From SPDF01 sp963699825 (GTDB lineage Bacteria > Gemmatimonadota > Gemmatimonadetes > Gemmatimonadales > GWC2-71-9), in NCBI GenBank assembly GCA_963699825.1, contig CAVOVI010000012.1, positions 15,667 to 79,666 on the forward strand: a DNA stretch of 64,000 bases. The letters run 5' to 3'. Positions 43,036-51,474 of this stretch are shown piece after piece. The notes under the pieces are model-generated. The model saw only the letters and a list, made by a program, of their open reading frames with translations. It did no database searches and was not told the DNA's origin. The stretch's first letter is position 1, and the number at the start of each line of letters is the position of its first letter. Position numbers and translations under genes: made by a program.

Positions 43036-43298
43036 TGGGACACCGTGTCGCCGGGGAGGGCTCGTGATTCGGTCGGTGGGCCGGCTGACAGCAATCGCTC
43101 CGTGAATTCGAGGCGGGTCTCCATGTCGGCGAGTTGCGTTTCCATTCGGTCGAGCTGGTCGAGGCGATTCTCCAGCTGCGCAGACAGGAAGAGCTGTTCC
43201 TTCGCCAGGCGCCGAAGGTGACTCACCAGCACCGTGCCCACCCAGATCCCGCCGGTGATGGCGCCGGTGGCCAGTGCCCACACCACTATCCCGCGCAT
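43032..43298 (-). CDS. Small membrane coiled-coil protein, copy C
   Basis: 88 residues, intact. The N-terminal membrane helix MRGIVVWALATGAITGGIWV is followed by a coiled coil: LENRLDQLDRMETQLADMET then RLEFTERLLSAGPPTES. The RL(D/E)FxER(L/M)L core aligns with copies A and B, with the same order of helix then coil. Its stop overlaps the DUF1697 start. Function unknown. Confidence 0.62.
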   Translation of the reverse strand: MRGIVVWALATGAITGGIWVGTVLVSHLRRLAKEQLFLSAQLENRLDQLDRMETQLADMETRLEFTERLLSAGPPTESRALPGDTVSH

Positions 43299-43359
43299 GG
43301 CCCATCCACGCTCCGAGTCGCTGCGCGCCGCGACGGCGATGACAGTGAAGCCAATGCGG

Positions 43360-44469
43360 TCACTGTGCCGTGATCTCCAGGACCGGCTTGCCCAGGACAT
43401 CGAGTTGAGGGCGCACGCCGAGCCCTGGGTCGTGCGAGGCAGAGAGAAAGCCGTCGACCCGCTGGGGAGCGCCGTCGGCGAAGCTGACCGATCCGTAGGA
43501 GTTGAAGTCCGTGGCCGAGAAGAGGAAGCGCTCCGGTGTGCTGTGGGCGAGATGGGCAATGGCCGCCGTGGTGATATCGCCGCCCCAGGTGTCCTCGATC
43601 GTCATCGCGATGCCGAGTGAGACGCAGAGATCGCGGATCTGCCGGGCGCGGGTGAGGCCACCCACCTTGGAAATCTTCAGGTTGATGACATCCATCGCCT
43701 GGTCGGCGATGCCTCGCACCACGGCGTCGAGGCTGTCGATCACCTCGTCGAGGACGAAGGGCCGGTTGGTATGCCGCCGGACGGCGAGGCACTCCTCGTA
43801 GCTGTAGCAGGGCTGCTCGATGTAGACGTCGACGTCGCGCACGGCGTCCGCCACCCGGACCGCGGCGTGCTGGGTCCAGCCGGTGTTCGCATCGGCAATC
43901 AACACATCGCCCCGCTGGAGCTGGGCGGCCGCGGCGCGGATCCGGTCGATATCGGTGTCGGGGTCGCCGCCAACCTTGAGCTGGAACTTGCGATAGCCCT
44001 CGGCGCGGTACTGCGCGATGCGGCCGGCCATCGCGTCTGGCGACTCCTGCGAAATGGCCCGATAGAGCGCGAAGCGCTCGCCGACGTGGCCCCCCATCAG
44101 CGTGGCGATCGGCAGACCCGCCGCCTGACCCAGCAGGTCCCAGCAGGCCACGTCAATCGGTGCCTTCACGTAGGGGTGCCCCCGCATGGCGGCATCCATC
44201 CGGCGGTTCAGCTCCCCGAGTGCCAGCGGGTCCATCCCAATCAGGTGCGGCGCCAGTTCTGCAATGCCGGTACGCGCACCGCTCGCATACGCCGGGAGGT
44301 AGGCTGGGCCGAGCGGACAGACCTCCCCCCATCCCGACAGGCCGGTGTCGGTCAGAACCTCGACCACTGTCGAATCGAAGACGGAAACAGAATTGCCGCC
44401 CGACCACTTGTAGCTCCCCTCGAGCAGGGGGAGGTCAATCTGGTAGGCGCGTATGGCCGCGATGCGCAT
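43360..44469 (-). CDS. Enolase-superfamily enzyme, probably cis-3-hydroxy-L-proline dehydratase
   Basis: 369 residues. Catalytic residues of the mandelate-racemase group are visible: Lys in RKFQLKVGGDPDTDI, Asp in IADANTGW, Glu in VYIEQPCYSYEEC, Glu/Asp in FVLDEVIDS and Lys in INLKISKVGGLTRAR. The end TIEDTWGGDITTAAIAHLAH and SATDFNSYGSV closely recalls the cis-3-hydroxyproline dehydratases (recalled similarity; not searched). Other acid-sugar or amino-acid substrates are possible. Its start follows directly on the TauE stop (TGATG). Confidence 0.75.
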   Translation of the reverse strand: MRIAAIRAYQIDLPLLEGSYKWSGGNSVSVFDSTVVEVLTDTGLSGWGEVCPLGPAYLPAYASGARTGIAELAPHLIGMDPLALGELNRRMDAAMRGHPYVKAPIDVACWDLLGQAAGLPIATLMGGHVGERFALYRAISQESPDAMAGRIAQYRAEGYRKFQLKVGGDPDTDIDRIRAAAAQLQRGDVLIADANTGWTQHAAVRVADAVRDVDVYIEQPCYSYEECLAVRRHTNRPFVLDEVIDSLDAVVRGIADQAMDVINLKISKVGGLTRARQIRDLCVSLGIAMTIEDTWGGDITTAAIAHLAHSTPERFLFSATDFNSYGSVSFADGAPQRVDGFLSASHDPGLGVRPQLDVLGKPVLEITAQ

Positions 44470-45285
44470 CAGGCCGCCGTGGTGGATGGGGTGGAAGGGG
44501 CGCCCTGTCGAGCGGAGCGCCACATGAGCATGGCAGTATACAGCAGCACCCCGATGACGAGCCACCGCACTGCCCCAAGCGGCAGCGAGACCACGATGAA
44601 CGCGGCTACGAGCACGCCTGGAATCCCGCCGATGGTCAACCCGAGGGCCACTCGCCGATCGAACCGTCGCGCCGGAATGAAGCGCGCGGCGGCAAGTGGC
44701 AGCGTCAGCGCCGCCGATCCCATCATGATCGGGAAGGCGGCGATCGGGTTCATGCCGAGGAGGCTGACCAGCGCCATGCAGGGAGCGTAGTTCCCGATGC
44801 CGAGACTGGTGAGCGAACCGATGAGTGCGTTGACGAGCACGCCGACAACCAGGGCGACGCCGGTGAGCGCCAGCGCGTCCCCGCCAGCCGGGAAGACATT
44901 CACTTCCCGGAGGAAGATGAAGACGGCCGTCGCCAGCAGGCCGACGGCCAGGGCCAGCTGGATGGTGCGGCGCGGCCATCGGGCCACGAGGCCGGCACCG
45001 AACCAGGCGCCGAGAGCGCTCGCCGCGATCATCGCGACGAGCGTCACCAGCTCCACCTGGATGACCGTGATATAGAGGACCGCCTCGAGCATGGTCGGGA
45101 GCGAGTGCCCGACGTTCATGGTGCCGGGGATCTGCTCGTCCTCGACCAGCTTCCCCAGCTTCAGGACGCTGCTGGTCGTGGCGAAGGAGCCCACCCCAAG
45201 GGTGTCGAGGAAGTCGGTGACGAAGCCCGAGCCCGAGCAGCCCCGCAAACGGAACGTGGGCGGGGCTGTCAGGCTCGTTGGGCAC
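44469..45285 (-). CDS. TauE/SafE-family permease (frame-broken)
   Basis: About 271 residues after repair, eight hydrophobic helices. The GTG start begins PNEPDSPAHVPFAGLLG; a single extra base near 45225 then shifts to FVTDFLDTLGVGSFATTSS, the family's first motif. The second repeat has ALIGSLTSLGIGNYAPCMAL. TauE/SafE permeases move anions such as sulfite, sulfonates or carboxylates. Coupling to the enolase-superfamily gene suggests the two share a substrate. Confidence 0.75.
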
Positions 45286-45288
45286 GAT

Positions 45289-46140
45289 CTACTTGCCCCG
45301 CTGCGCCGCCGCCCAGGCGGCAAAGGTGGTCGGCGTGAACCCGAACTCCTTCTCGAGCGCCGGGATGTCGGCCTCATACCCCACGCGCTCAAACCACTCC
45401 AGCATGAGCGCGATCTCCTCGCTGTTCTTCCGGACCTCCGCAATCGGGATCTCGACGAACTTGATGGGGCGGCCCAGCCCCTCGCTGAGCAGGCGGGCGG
45501 CGTCGGGCATCGTCAGCGCATCGCCCGCCACGTCGATCGCGCGGCCGTTCAGGCGGTCCGCCTCGGTAAACGCACGCGCGCTGTACTTCCCGATGTCCTG
45601 CACCGCGATCATCTGGAGCACGGTGTCCGGCTTGAGCGCGGTATAGATCGTGTCGCCGTTCAGGAACCAGGGGCTCAGCAGGTTCTCCATGTAGAACACC
45701 GGTCGCACGATCACATGACTCGGGAAGCCGAGTCCGCGGACAGTCTCCTCCACCCGCCACTTGTTGTCGAAGTGCGGGACGCCGGTGGCGCGGTGGGCCG
45801 AGCCGACCGAGCCATACACGAAATGCTGCACGCCGGCCTCCCGGGCCAGCGTCGCGAATCGCTTCCCCTGTTCTTCTTCCTGCTCCACCCCAGCCTCCCA
45901 GGTGTTCTGGACGGCGTAGACCCCCCAGGCGCCGGTGAGGGCTTTCTTGAGCGAGGCCGCGTCGTCGAGGTCACCCTGGACGATCGTGACGCCCTTCTCT
46001 CTCAGTGCCTGTGCGGCCGGGCTGTCGGGCTTGCGGGTCATTCCCTGCAGCTGGAAATCGCTGCCTTCGAGTGCGGCGGCGAGGGAGCCGCCCTGGCTGC
46101 CGGTGACGCCGGTGATGAGGATCTTTTTGGGGGCTGTCAT
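45289..46140 (-). CDS. NmrA/HSCARG-family NAD(P)-binding protein
   Basis: 283 residues. The Rossmann start KKILITGVTGSQGGSLAAAL carries the GxxGxxG-type loop, followed by RKPDSPAAQALREKGVTIVQ, HFVYGSVGSAHRATG and RPVFYMENLL, typical of NmrA-like atypical SDRs that sense NADP(H) redox state rather than catalyse (known for HSCARG and NmrA). It could also be a quinone oxidoreductase. It lies downstream of the M13 peptidase gene on the same strand. Confidence 0.83.
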   Translation of the reverse strand: MTAPKKILITGVTGSQGGSLAAALEGSDFQLQGMTRKPDSPAAQALREKGVTIVQGDLDDAASLKKALTGAWGVYAVQNTWEAGVEQEEEQGKRFATLAREAGVQHFVYGSVGSAHRATGVPHFDNKWRVEETVRGLGFPSHVIVRPVFYMENLLSPWFLNGDTIYTALKPDTVLQMIAVQDIGKYSARAFTEADRLNGRAIDVAGDALTMPDAARLLSEGLGRPIKFVEIPIAEVRKNSEEIALMLEWFERVGYEADIPALEKEFGFTPTTFAAWAAAQRGK

Positions 46141-46179
46141 GAGACTGTCCTTGATCGAGAGCGTGGATGTGGAGAGCGG

Positions 46180-46211
46180 AGGGCCAGCAGTAGGAGTGAC
46201 GCGCTGGCCCT
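46180..46211. other. Hairpin between the M13 peptidase and NmrA genes
   Basis: AGGGCCAGC and GCTGGCCCT form a perfect 9-bp stem around a 14-base loop, with no T-run on either strand. It may slow RNA decay or partly terminate the peptidase transcript before the NmrA-like gene. Confidence 0.3.
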
Positions 46212-46266
46212 CTTCAGTACACCCGGGGCGGGATTCAGGTTCATTTCGGGTTCGACGCCCGCTCGG

Positions 46267-48339
46267 TCACCAGACTCGGACCCGGTCCGCCGGCGACAGG
46301 TAGAGGGCCTCTCCCGGCTGCACGTCGAACGCGGCATACCAGGCGTCGACATTTCGCACCGTGAACGCCCGGTATTCGCCCGGCGAGTGGCCGTCGGTCA
46401 GGACACGCTGCCGGAGCGCCGGTTCCCGGTACTTGGTCCGCCAGATCTGCCCGAAGCTCAGGAAGAACTGCTGGTCGCCGGTCATGCCATCGACTACCGG
46501 CGCGTCCGCGCCGCCCAGCGATATACGATAGGCGTCGTAGGCGGCCGCAATGCCGGCCAGGTCGGCGATGTTCTCGCTCAGGGTCTGCTTGCCGTTGACG
46601 GCCAGGTCAGGGAACGGCCGATAGGCGTTGTACTGGGCGACGAGCTGCGCCCCAGACGCCTCGAAGTGCTTCAGGTCATCTGGCGTCCACCAGTTGTGCA
46701 TCCGGCCGGTCGCATCGAAGAGCGCACCCAGGTTGTCGAAACTGTGGCTGATCTCGTGGCCGATGACCGCGCCCATGGCGCCATAGTCCATGATCGCCGC
46801 GCGGCTTGGATCGAAGAACGGCGGCTCCAGGATGGCGGCGGGGAAGTTCATGGCGTTCATGGCGGGCATGTTGACCGCGTTGACCGTCTGGGGGGTCATC
46901 ACCCACTCGCCCCGATCCACCGGCTGGCCGAGGCGCTGGAGGCGAGCCCGCAGCTGGAACAAGCCGGCGCGCTCCAGGTTGCCGTATGCGTCGCCCGGGA
47001 TCACCTGAAGGCCGGCGTAGCTGGGCCAGGCGTCAGGATACCCGATTCCAACCTTGAGGACGGCAAGCTTGGCCTTCGCCTCCTTCTTGGTGCTCGGAGC
47101 CATCCAGTCGAGGTGATCGACGCGCGCATTGAACGCGGCGATAATGTTGGCGACCATGGCCTCGGCGCGGGCCTTCTCTTCGGGAGAGAAGTACTTGTCG
47201 GTGTAGAGCTTGCCGACTGCGAACCCCAAAGCGGCGTTCGTGGCACCCACCGCCCGCTTCCAGCGGTCGCGCTGGACCTGTGCACCGCTCAGCGCCGTGC
47301 CATAGAAGGCGAACGACTGCTGGTCGAAAGCGCTAGGGAGCACCGCGGCCCGGGCCTGAATTGCGTGGAAGGTCAGGTAGGCCTTCCAGGTATCGAGCGG
47401 CACGCTCTTCGTCAGGGCGGAAAGCCCGGTGAAGGCGCTCGGCTGCCAGACGTCAAAGACGGCTGGCTTCGAGAGCCCCGCGGCGGCGAAGTAGATCTCC
47501 CAGTCCAGCCCCGGAGCCTTGGAGCGGAACTCAGCCCGGGTCCAGTGATTGTTTCCTTTGGCGAAGTCACCGGTTGCTTCGCGGGTCCAGTGGACCTCCG
47601 CCATCCGGGTCTCGAGCTCCATGATCGCCGCCGCCTTGGCGTCTGCTCCCTCGACTCCGGCCAGTCCGAGCATGGCGGCAACGTGCCGCTGGTATTGCTC
47701 GCGGATGGCCGCCATCCCGGCGGATGGATCGACGTAATAGCTCCGGTCGGGCATTCCCAGCCCACCCTGCAGGAGGAAGGGCGAGTACTGGGTCGGATCG
47801 TCGAGATCCTGGGCCACCCAAAGACCGAAGAGATTCCCGGTGTACAGGTCCGTTGCGTTCATGGCGTCGACATCGGCCCGGAGCGTCGTGCCGAGGAAGT
47901 AGGCGAGCTGTGTGCGATTGCTGATCGCTGCGATCGAGTCGAGCGTCGGCCGGAGGGGTGTTAGGCCCGCGGCTTCAATGGCGGTCAGGTCCATAAAACT
48001 CGAGTAGTAGTCCCCGACCATCTGCGCTTCCGAGCCCATCGGCGCCTTCGTCTGCGCGGTTTCCTGCATCAGGCCGGCCACCCGACCGTCGATCATCTCG
48101 GCGAGAATCGCGAACGACCCGTACGAGCTTCGGTCCGCCGGAATCTGCGTCTCCCTGAGCCAGGTGCCGTTGGCGTAGTCGTAGAAATTGTCGCCCGGCT
48201 TCACCGAACGGTCCATGCCGGCCGTGTCGAGGCCGGCAGGAGGGGCCCCCTCCTGTGCATGGAGGGCCATGGGCAGTGCCATCACCGCAAGGAGGCCGAC
48301 GGGAGCCAGGAGGGTGGAAAGACGGGAGAGGTTTCGCAT
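46267..48339 (-). CDS. M13-family (neprilysin/PepO-like) metallopeptidase
   Basis: 690 residues. The signal region is NLSRLSTLLAPVGLLAVMAL followed by PMALHAQEG. The zinc site is VIGHEISHSFDN (HExxH) with the third ligand in LSENIADLAGIAAAYDAY. N-terminal PGDNFYDYANGTWL is the family opening. Unlike eukaryotic members it ends VRVW, lacking the Cys of the CxxW tail, which is usual for bacterial M13. It degrades oligopeptides in the periplasm. GAGG lies 9 bases before the ATG. Confidence 0.92.
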   Translation of the reverse strand: MRNLSRLSTLLAPVGLLAVMALPMALHAQEGAPPAGLDTAGMDRSVKPGDNFYDYANGTWLRETQIPADRSSYGSFAILAEMIDGRVAGLMQETAQTKAPMGSEAQMVGDYYSSFMDLTAIEAAGLTPLRPTLDSIAAISNRTQLAYFLGTTLRADVDAMNATDLYTGNLFGLWVAQDLDDPTQYSPFLLQGGLGMPDRSYYVDPSAGMAAIREQYQRHVAAMLGLAGVEGADAKAAAIMELETRMAEVHWTREATGDFAKGNNHWTRAEFRSKAPGLDWEIYFAAAGLSKPAVFDVWQPSAFTGLSALTKSVPLDTWKAYLTFHAIQARAAVLPSAFDQQSFAFYGTALSGAQVQRDRWKRAVGATNAALGFAVGKLYTDKYFSPEEKARAEAMVANIIAAFNARVDHLDWMAPSTKKEAKAKLAVLKVGIGYPDAWPSYAGLQVIPGDAYGNLERAGLFQLRARLQRLGQPVDRGEWVMTPQTVNAVNMPAMNAMNFPAAILEPPFFDPSRAAIMDYGAMGAVIGHEISHSFDNLGALFDATGRMHNWWTPDDLKHFEASGAQLVAQYNAYRPFPDLAVNGKQTLSENIADLAGIAAAYDAYRISLGGADAPVVDGMTGDQQFFLSFGQIWRTKYREPALRQRVLTDGHSPGEYRAFTVRNVDAWYAAFDVQPGEALYLSPADRVRVW

Positions 48340-48410
48340 CAGGTGTGACCTCACAAGGAAATCCATGAAGGTGCTCAGGCGGGCACGAGAGTGAGTCGGC
48401 CCGGGTATGC

Positions 48411-49604
48411 CTACAGGTAACTTAGCCACGCCTCGCTGCGTCTCGCCTTCAGGGCGGCAAACCAGCGGCAGGGAGGGTAGAGCAGAACGGTCGCGGCGGC
48501 CCAGCCAGCGTACAGCAGGCCGAGGCTCCAGGTGTAGCCCTCGGGGGCGTGCGGGTTCGCCATCGGGTGATTGGTGAAGAGCCAGGCGGTGTCCGCGGGG
48601 GTCCGAATCAGGGAAACGACCACGGCCAGGGCGTGAATCAGCGGAATATGGAGAAGGTAGAAGAACATCGGCACCCGGCCGAACACGGTGAGCCACCTGG
48701 CCACCGCCCCGTGCGCCCGCTCCAGCAGCGGGATGAGCGCGATCGTCGGCCCGAGGGTCATCAGGAGGAAGAGGAGCGACGCCGGGTACTTGTTGGTGTT
48801 CAGGAAGGCGAGCGGCGCGGGCAGGCCCGGCCCGCCGTTCGACGGGTCGATGGCGTCGCGCCAATGGAATGGATCGCCGTAGATATCGAACGCCCGAAGT
48901 GCGAGAAAGAGCGCGGTGGCCGAGAGGCCGATCTGCCAGCAGAGCCGGTTCCGCCGGGCGGGTTCAAGGGTGACGATCGCGCCGAATCCGTAGCCTGCCG
49001 CCATGACGCCGATCCACGGGACGATGGAGTAGAGCACCCAGAACTCCGTTCCGCCCGCCCCGATCGTGACGGGCCCACCCCAGAACCCGAAATACAGGGT
49101 CGACCAGAGCCAGTACGTGCCACTCCCCTGGGCGGCGGCGATCAGGTCGAAGAAACTGGTGTCGAGGAGGTTGTGACCGGCCATGATCGCCAGACCGAGG
49201 ACGCCCACCACCCGAACCGGCAGCCGCACCAGCACCGCGAGCAGGATCATGCACCATCCGATGACCCAGATGACGCCGGCCATCAGGAAATGCGAGAAAT
49301 CGACGTTGAAGGTCCACGCGATGCGGATGACGACCAACTCGAGGAACACCAGCCAGAGCCCGCGGGTGGCCAGGAACCGTGGCAGCCCGGGGTGCTTCCT
49401 TCCGTAGAGGTAGGCACTGGTGCCCGCAAAGAAGATGAACGCCGGGGCACAGAAATTGGTGACCCACCTCGTGAAGAAGATCCCCGGGGTCGGGCCTCCG
49501 GCCGGGAGGCCGGAGTAGACCCGCACGTGATCGAGCGCCATCAGGACCATGACGGCGCCCCGAATGATGTCGATCGACTGGATCCGGCCGCGCGCTGTCG
49601 TCAT
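48411..49604 (-). CDS. DUF1624/HGSNAT-like multipass membrane protein
   Basis: 397 residues with about ten membrane helices. RIQSIDIIRGAVMVLMALDH is the conserved opening of the DUF1624 family, which includes human heparan-alpha-glucosaminide N-acetyltransferase; the His in ALDHVR aligns with its proposed active His. Bacterial members may acetylate or otherwise modify surface glycans, but this is unproven. GGGGGA precedes the ATG. Confidence 0.8.
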   Translation of the reverse strand: MTTARGRIQSIDIIRGAVMVLMALDHVRVYSGLPAGGPTPGIFFTRWVTNFCAPAFIFFAGTSAYLYGRKHPGLPRFLATRGLWLVFLELVVIRIAWTFNVDFSHFLMAGVIWVIGWCMILLAVLVRLPVRVVGVLGLAIMAGHNLLDTSFFDLIAAAQGSGTYWLWSTLYFGFWGGPVTIGAGGTEFWVLYSIVPWIGVMAAGYGFGAIVTLEPARRNRLCWQIGLSATALFLALRAFDIYGDPFHWRDAIDPSNGGPGLPAPLAFLNTNKYPASLLFLLMTLGPTIALIPLLERAHGAVARWLTVFGRVPMFFYLLHIPLIHALAVVVSLIRTPADTAWLFTNHPMANPHAPEGYTWSLGLLYAGWAAATVLLYPPCRWFAALKARRSEAWLSYL

Positions 49605-49731
49605 GCGATCCCCCATGCGCCAGGGCCCGGCGCCGTTTCACATTGCCTCTGGACAAGTCGAGCATTTTCGCGTAATTAGGGAGACACACCGCAACAACAC
49701 ACCTGTCCCAATCCGCGCCTCGAGGGTCTCG

Positions 49732-50055
49732 ATGCTTGAAACCACCACGCTCTGGCTGGACCAGATGAGTTCCGGGGTGTTCTGGACCTGCGCCGCAGGG
49801 CTGGTGCTGATCGATCTGGTCGCGGTGGCCGTTGTCATGGCGACTCGCAGCCGCGAACTGGTCAATCGGTGGACCGGCCGGGTCCTTGCCGCCAACCTGC
49901 TCCTGCTCGGCACCGGCCTCGGCGTGCCGGCGGCGGCGTTCACGATGAAGCTCGCCGCGAAGGCGGTGTTCCCGTCGCTCTCCGCCTCGGCGTCCGCTGC
50001 CACCCAGCCCAAATCCGCTGCCGTGGAGCCGGCGCTGCCCCCCGCGGTCCGCTAG
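49732..50055 (+). CDS. Small two-helix membrane protein
   Basis: 107 residues: MLETTTLWLDQMSSGVFWTC, a first helix (AGLVLIDLVAVAVVMAT), a second helix (VLAANLLLLGTGLGVPAAAF) and a Ser/Ala-rich tail. GAGG lies about 7 bases before the ATG. No family recognised. Its TAG shares the four bases CTAG with the stop of the convergent oxidoreductase gene. Confidence 0.55.
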   Translation: MLETTTLWLDQMSSGVFWTCAAGLVLIDLVAVAVVMATRSRELVNRWTGRVLAANLLLLGTGLGVPAAAFTMKLAAKAVFPSLSASASAATQPKSAAVEPALPPAVR

Positions 50056-50699
50056 GGCGCCACCGTCAGCGCTGCCCCGATGGTATCCCCGGCCGCAACC
50101 GTCCGGAGCATCACCGCAGCCACGTCGGCCCGCGACACCTTCGAGGTGATTCCCCAACGCAGGTCCGCGCCGACCCGCACCCGATCGGTCCGCGGACCGT
50201 TCGTCATCTTGACCGGTCGGATGATCGTCCAGTCCAGTCCGCTCGCCCGTACCGCCGCCTCCTGAATCTCCTTGTCGGCCATGACCTCCCGCAGCACCGT
50301 CCGCACGATCCAGGGCGCCGGCCACCGCCCAGTGGCCGCGCTCTCCCCGCACGGCGCCGAACTCTCGACGACCAGCCGCCGAATGCCGGCTGAACGCATC
50401 GCTTCGATGAGGTGCCTGGTGCCGACGGAGCAAACGGGCACGCCGGGCTGCCCCCGGTGTGCGTCGTCGCCCTCGGGCTTGGCGCCCAGGGTGCAGAGGA
50501 TCGCATCCTGACCGGCCAGGAAGGGGCCAAAACTGTCCCGGTGCATCGCGTCGCCCACGGCGACGCGGAGCGCCGCATGCGTGAGCGGGAGCCGGGCGGC
50601 ATCGCGCACGAACGCGGTGACGACATGCCCGGCGTCAAGCGCCTGGGAGACCAGGAGCCGGCCGGTGCCGCCGCTGGCGCCAACCACGAGGAGATGCAT
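50052..50699 (-). CDS. NAD(P)-binding atypical SDR (NmrA/YwnB-like)
   Basis: 215 residues. MHLLVVGASGGTGRLLVSQA has the G-x-x-G-x-x-G loop. Later pieces are AVGDAMHRDSFGPFLAGQD, RLVVESSAPCGES and DWTIIRPVKMTNG, as in YwnB/BLVRB-type flavin-reductase-like proteins. Substrate unknown. The gene starts 11 bases after the downstream end of the small membrane gene. Confidence 0.82.
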   Translation of the reverse strand: MHLLVVGASGGTGRLLVSQALDAGHVVTAFVRDAARLPLTHAALRVAVGDAMHRDSFGPFLAGQDAILCTLGAKPEGDDAHRGQPGVPVCSVGTRHLIEAMRSAGIRRLVVESSAPCGESAATGRWPAPWIVRTVLREVMADKEIQEAAVRASGLDWTIIRPVKMTNGPRTDRVRVGADLRWGITSKVSRADVAAVMLRTVAAGDTIGAALTVAP

Positions 50700-50710
50700 G
50701 GTTCGGGGTC

Positions 50711-50893
50711 CTAATTCTTCGACCGGGAACTGGTGAGGAACAACCACGCGCCCCAGAGTCCGCCGACCAGTCCGATATAGAAGAAGAGGGCGCCCGGGCC
50801 GTCGCTGCTCCAGCCGATCTTGATCAGGATCCAGAGCGAAGCGAGACCCACCGCGAGCAAGAGCAGTCCTATCAGCGTGAAGCAACCCCGCAT
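50711..50893 (-). CDS. Small two-helix membrane protein
   Basis: 60 residues: MRGCFTLIGLLLLAVGLASL, WILIKIGWSS, a second helix FFYIGLVGGLWGAWLFLTSS and basic end RSKN. It lies between the NTF2-like gene and the oxidoreductase gene on the same strand, with short gaps. Function unknown. Confidence 0.5.
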   Translation of the reverse strand: MRGCFTLIGLLLLAVGLASLWILIKIGWSSDGPGALFFYIGLVGGLWGAWLFLTSSRSKN

Positions 50894-50914
50894 CAGCGAC
50901 TCCCTTCGGTCGGG

Positions 50915-51391
50915 TCAGCCCACTCCATGCCTGATCATGAATGTCTCGAGTGCACGTGCTGCCTGATTCCGGATGGCACGCTGCACTGGCGGCGCCCATC
51001 CGACCAGCAGACCCTTCACGCCGAGCGCCTGACGCGCCCAGCGGTACAGATCGAACGCATCGGTGTGCCGCACAATCAGGCCGTCACGGAACTCGAATGA
51101 CGCCTCGATGATGTTGTGGACCGGTCGCCCCGTCGCCGAAAAGGTGTACCACGCCTCCCAGTGCGCGCTACCCCGGTCGCTCGTGGCAGCGATGCGGCCT
51201 GCCTCGATCCGCAGATCTTTGCCCCGCTCGCAGAGCATTCGCCACATCGCCCCGACGGCAGCTCCACGCAGGAGCGGGAAGACCGGATCGGAGAAGGTGG
51301 CATCGGGGGCGTAGCAGGCCGTCATCGACGCGTGGTCGCGCCGCTGGAATGCCTCGTAGAACGAGCGAATCAACGCCGCATGCCGTTCCAT
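50915..51391 (-). CDS. NTF2-like (SnoaL-type) protein
   Basis: 158 residues. ALIRSFYEAFQRRDHASMTA and CYAPDATFSDPVFPLLRG are the usual SnoaL-like opening; FEFRDGLIVRHTDAFDLYRW is the typical end. The fold forms a small-molecule pocket, with His/Asp residues in FRDGLIVRHTD that could be catalytic. GGGAGGG precedes the chosen ATG; an upstream ATG would add 7 residues. Substrate unknown. Confidence 0.78.
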   Translation of the reverse strand: MERHAALIRSFYEAFQRRDHASMTACYAPDATFSDPVFPLLRGAAVGAMWRMLCERGKDLRIEAGRIAATSDRGSAHWEAWYTFSATGRPVHNIIEASFEFRDGLIVRHTDAFDLYRWARQALGVKGLLVGWAPPVQRAIRNQAARALETFMIRHGVG

Positions 51392-51405
51392 ATCCCTCCC
51401 GGAAC

Positions 51406-51442
51406 GCATCAAGGCCCGGCCAACCAGGCCGGACCTTGATGC
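51406..51442. terminator. Terminator-like hairpin downstream of the LVIVD gene
   Basis: GCATCAAGGCCCGGCC pairs with GGCCGGACCTTGATGC with one mismatch across a 5-base loop. It follows the LVIVD gene stop on the minus strand. There is no T-run, so termination may depend on other factors. Confidence 0.5.
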
Positions 51443-51474
51443 ACTGCGTGACTATCGGTCCGTTGCGCCTCGGA

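Noticed and set aside
45091..47964. Very long open frame on the plus strand opposite NmrA and M13 genes
   Set aside because: It is antisense to two clearly conserved genes, has no domain and comes from the high third-position GC of the real genes.
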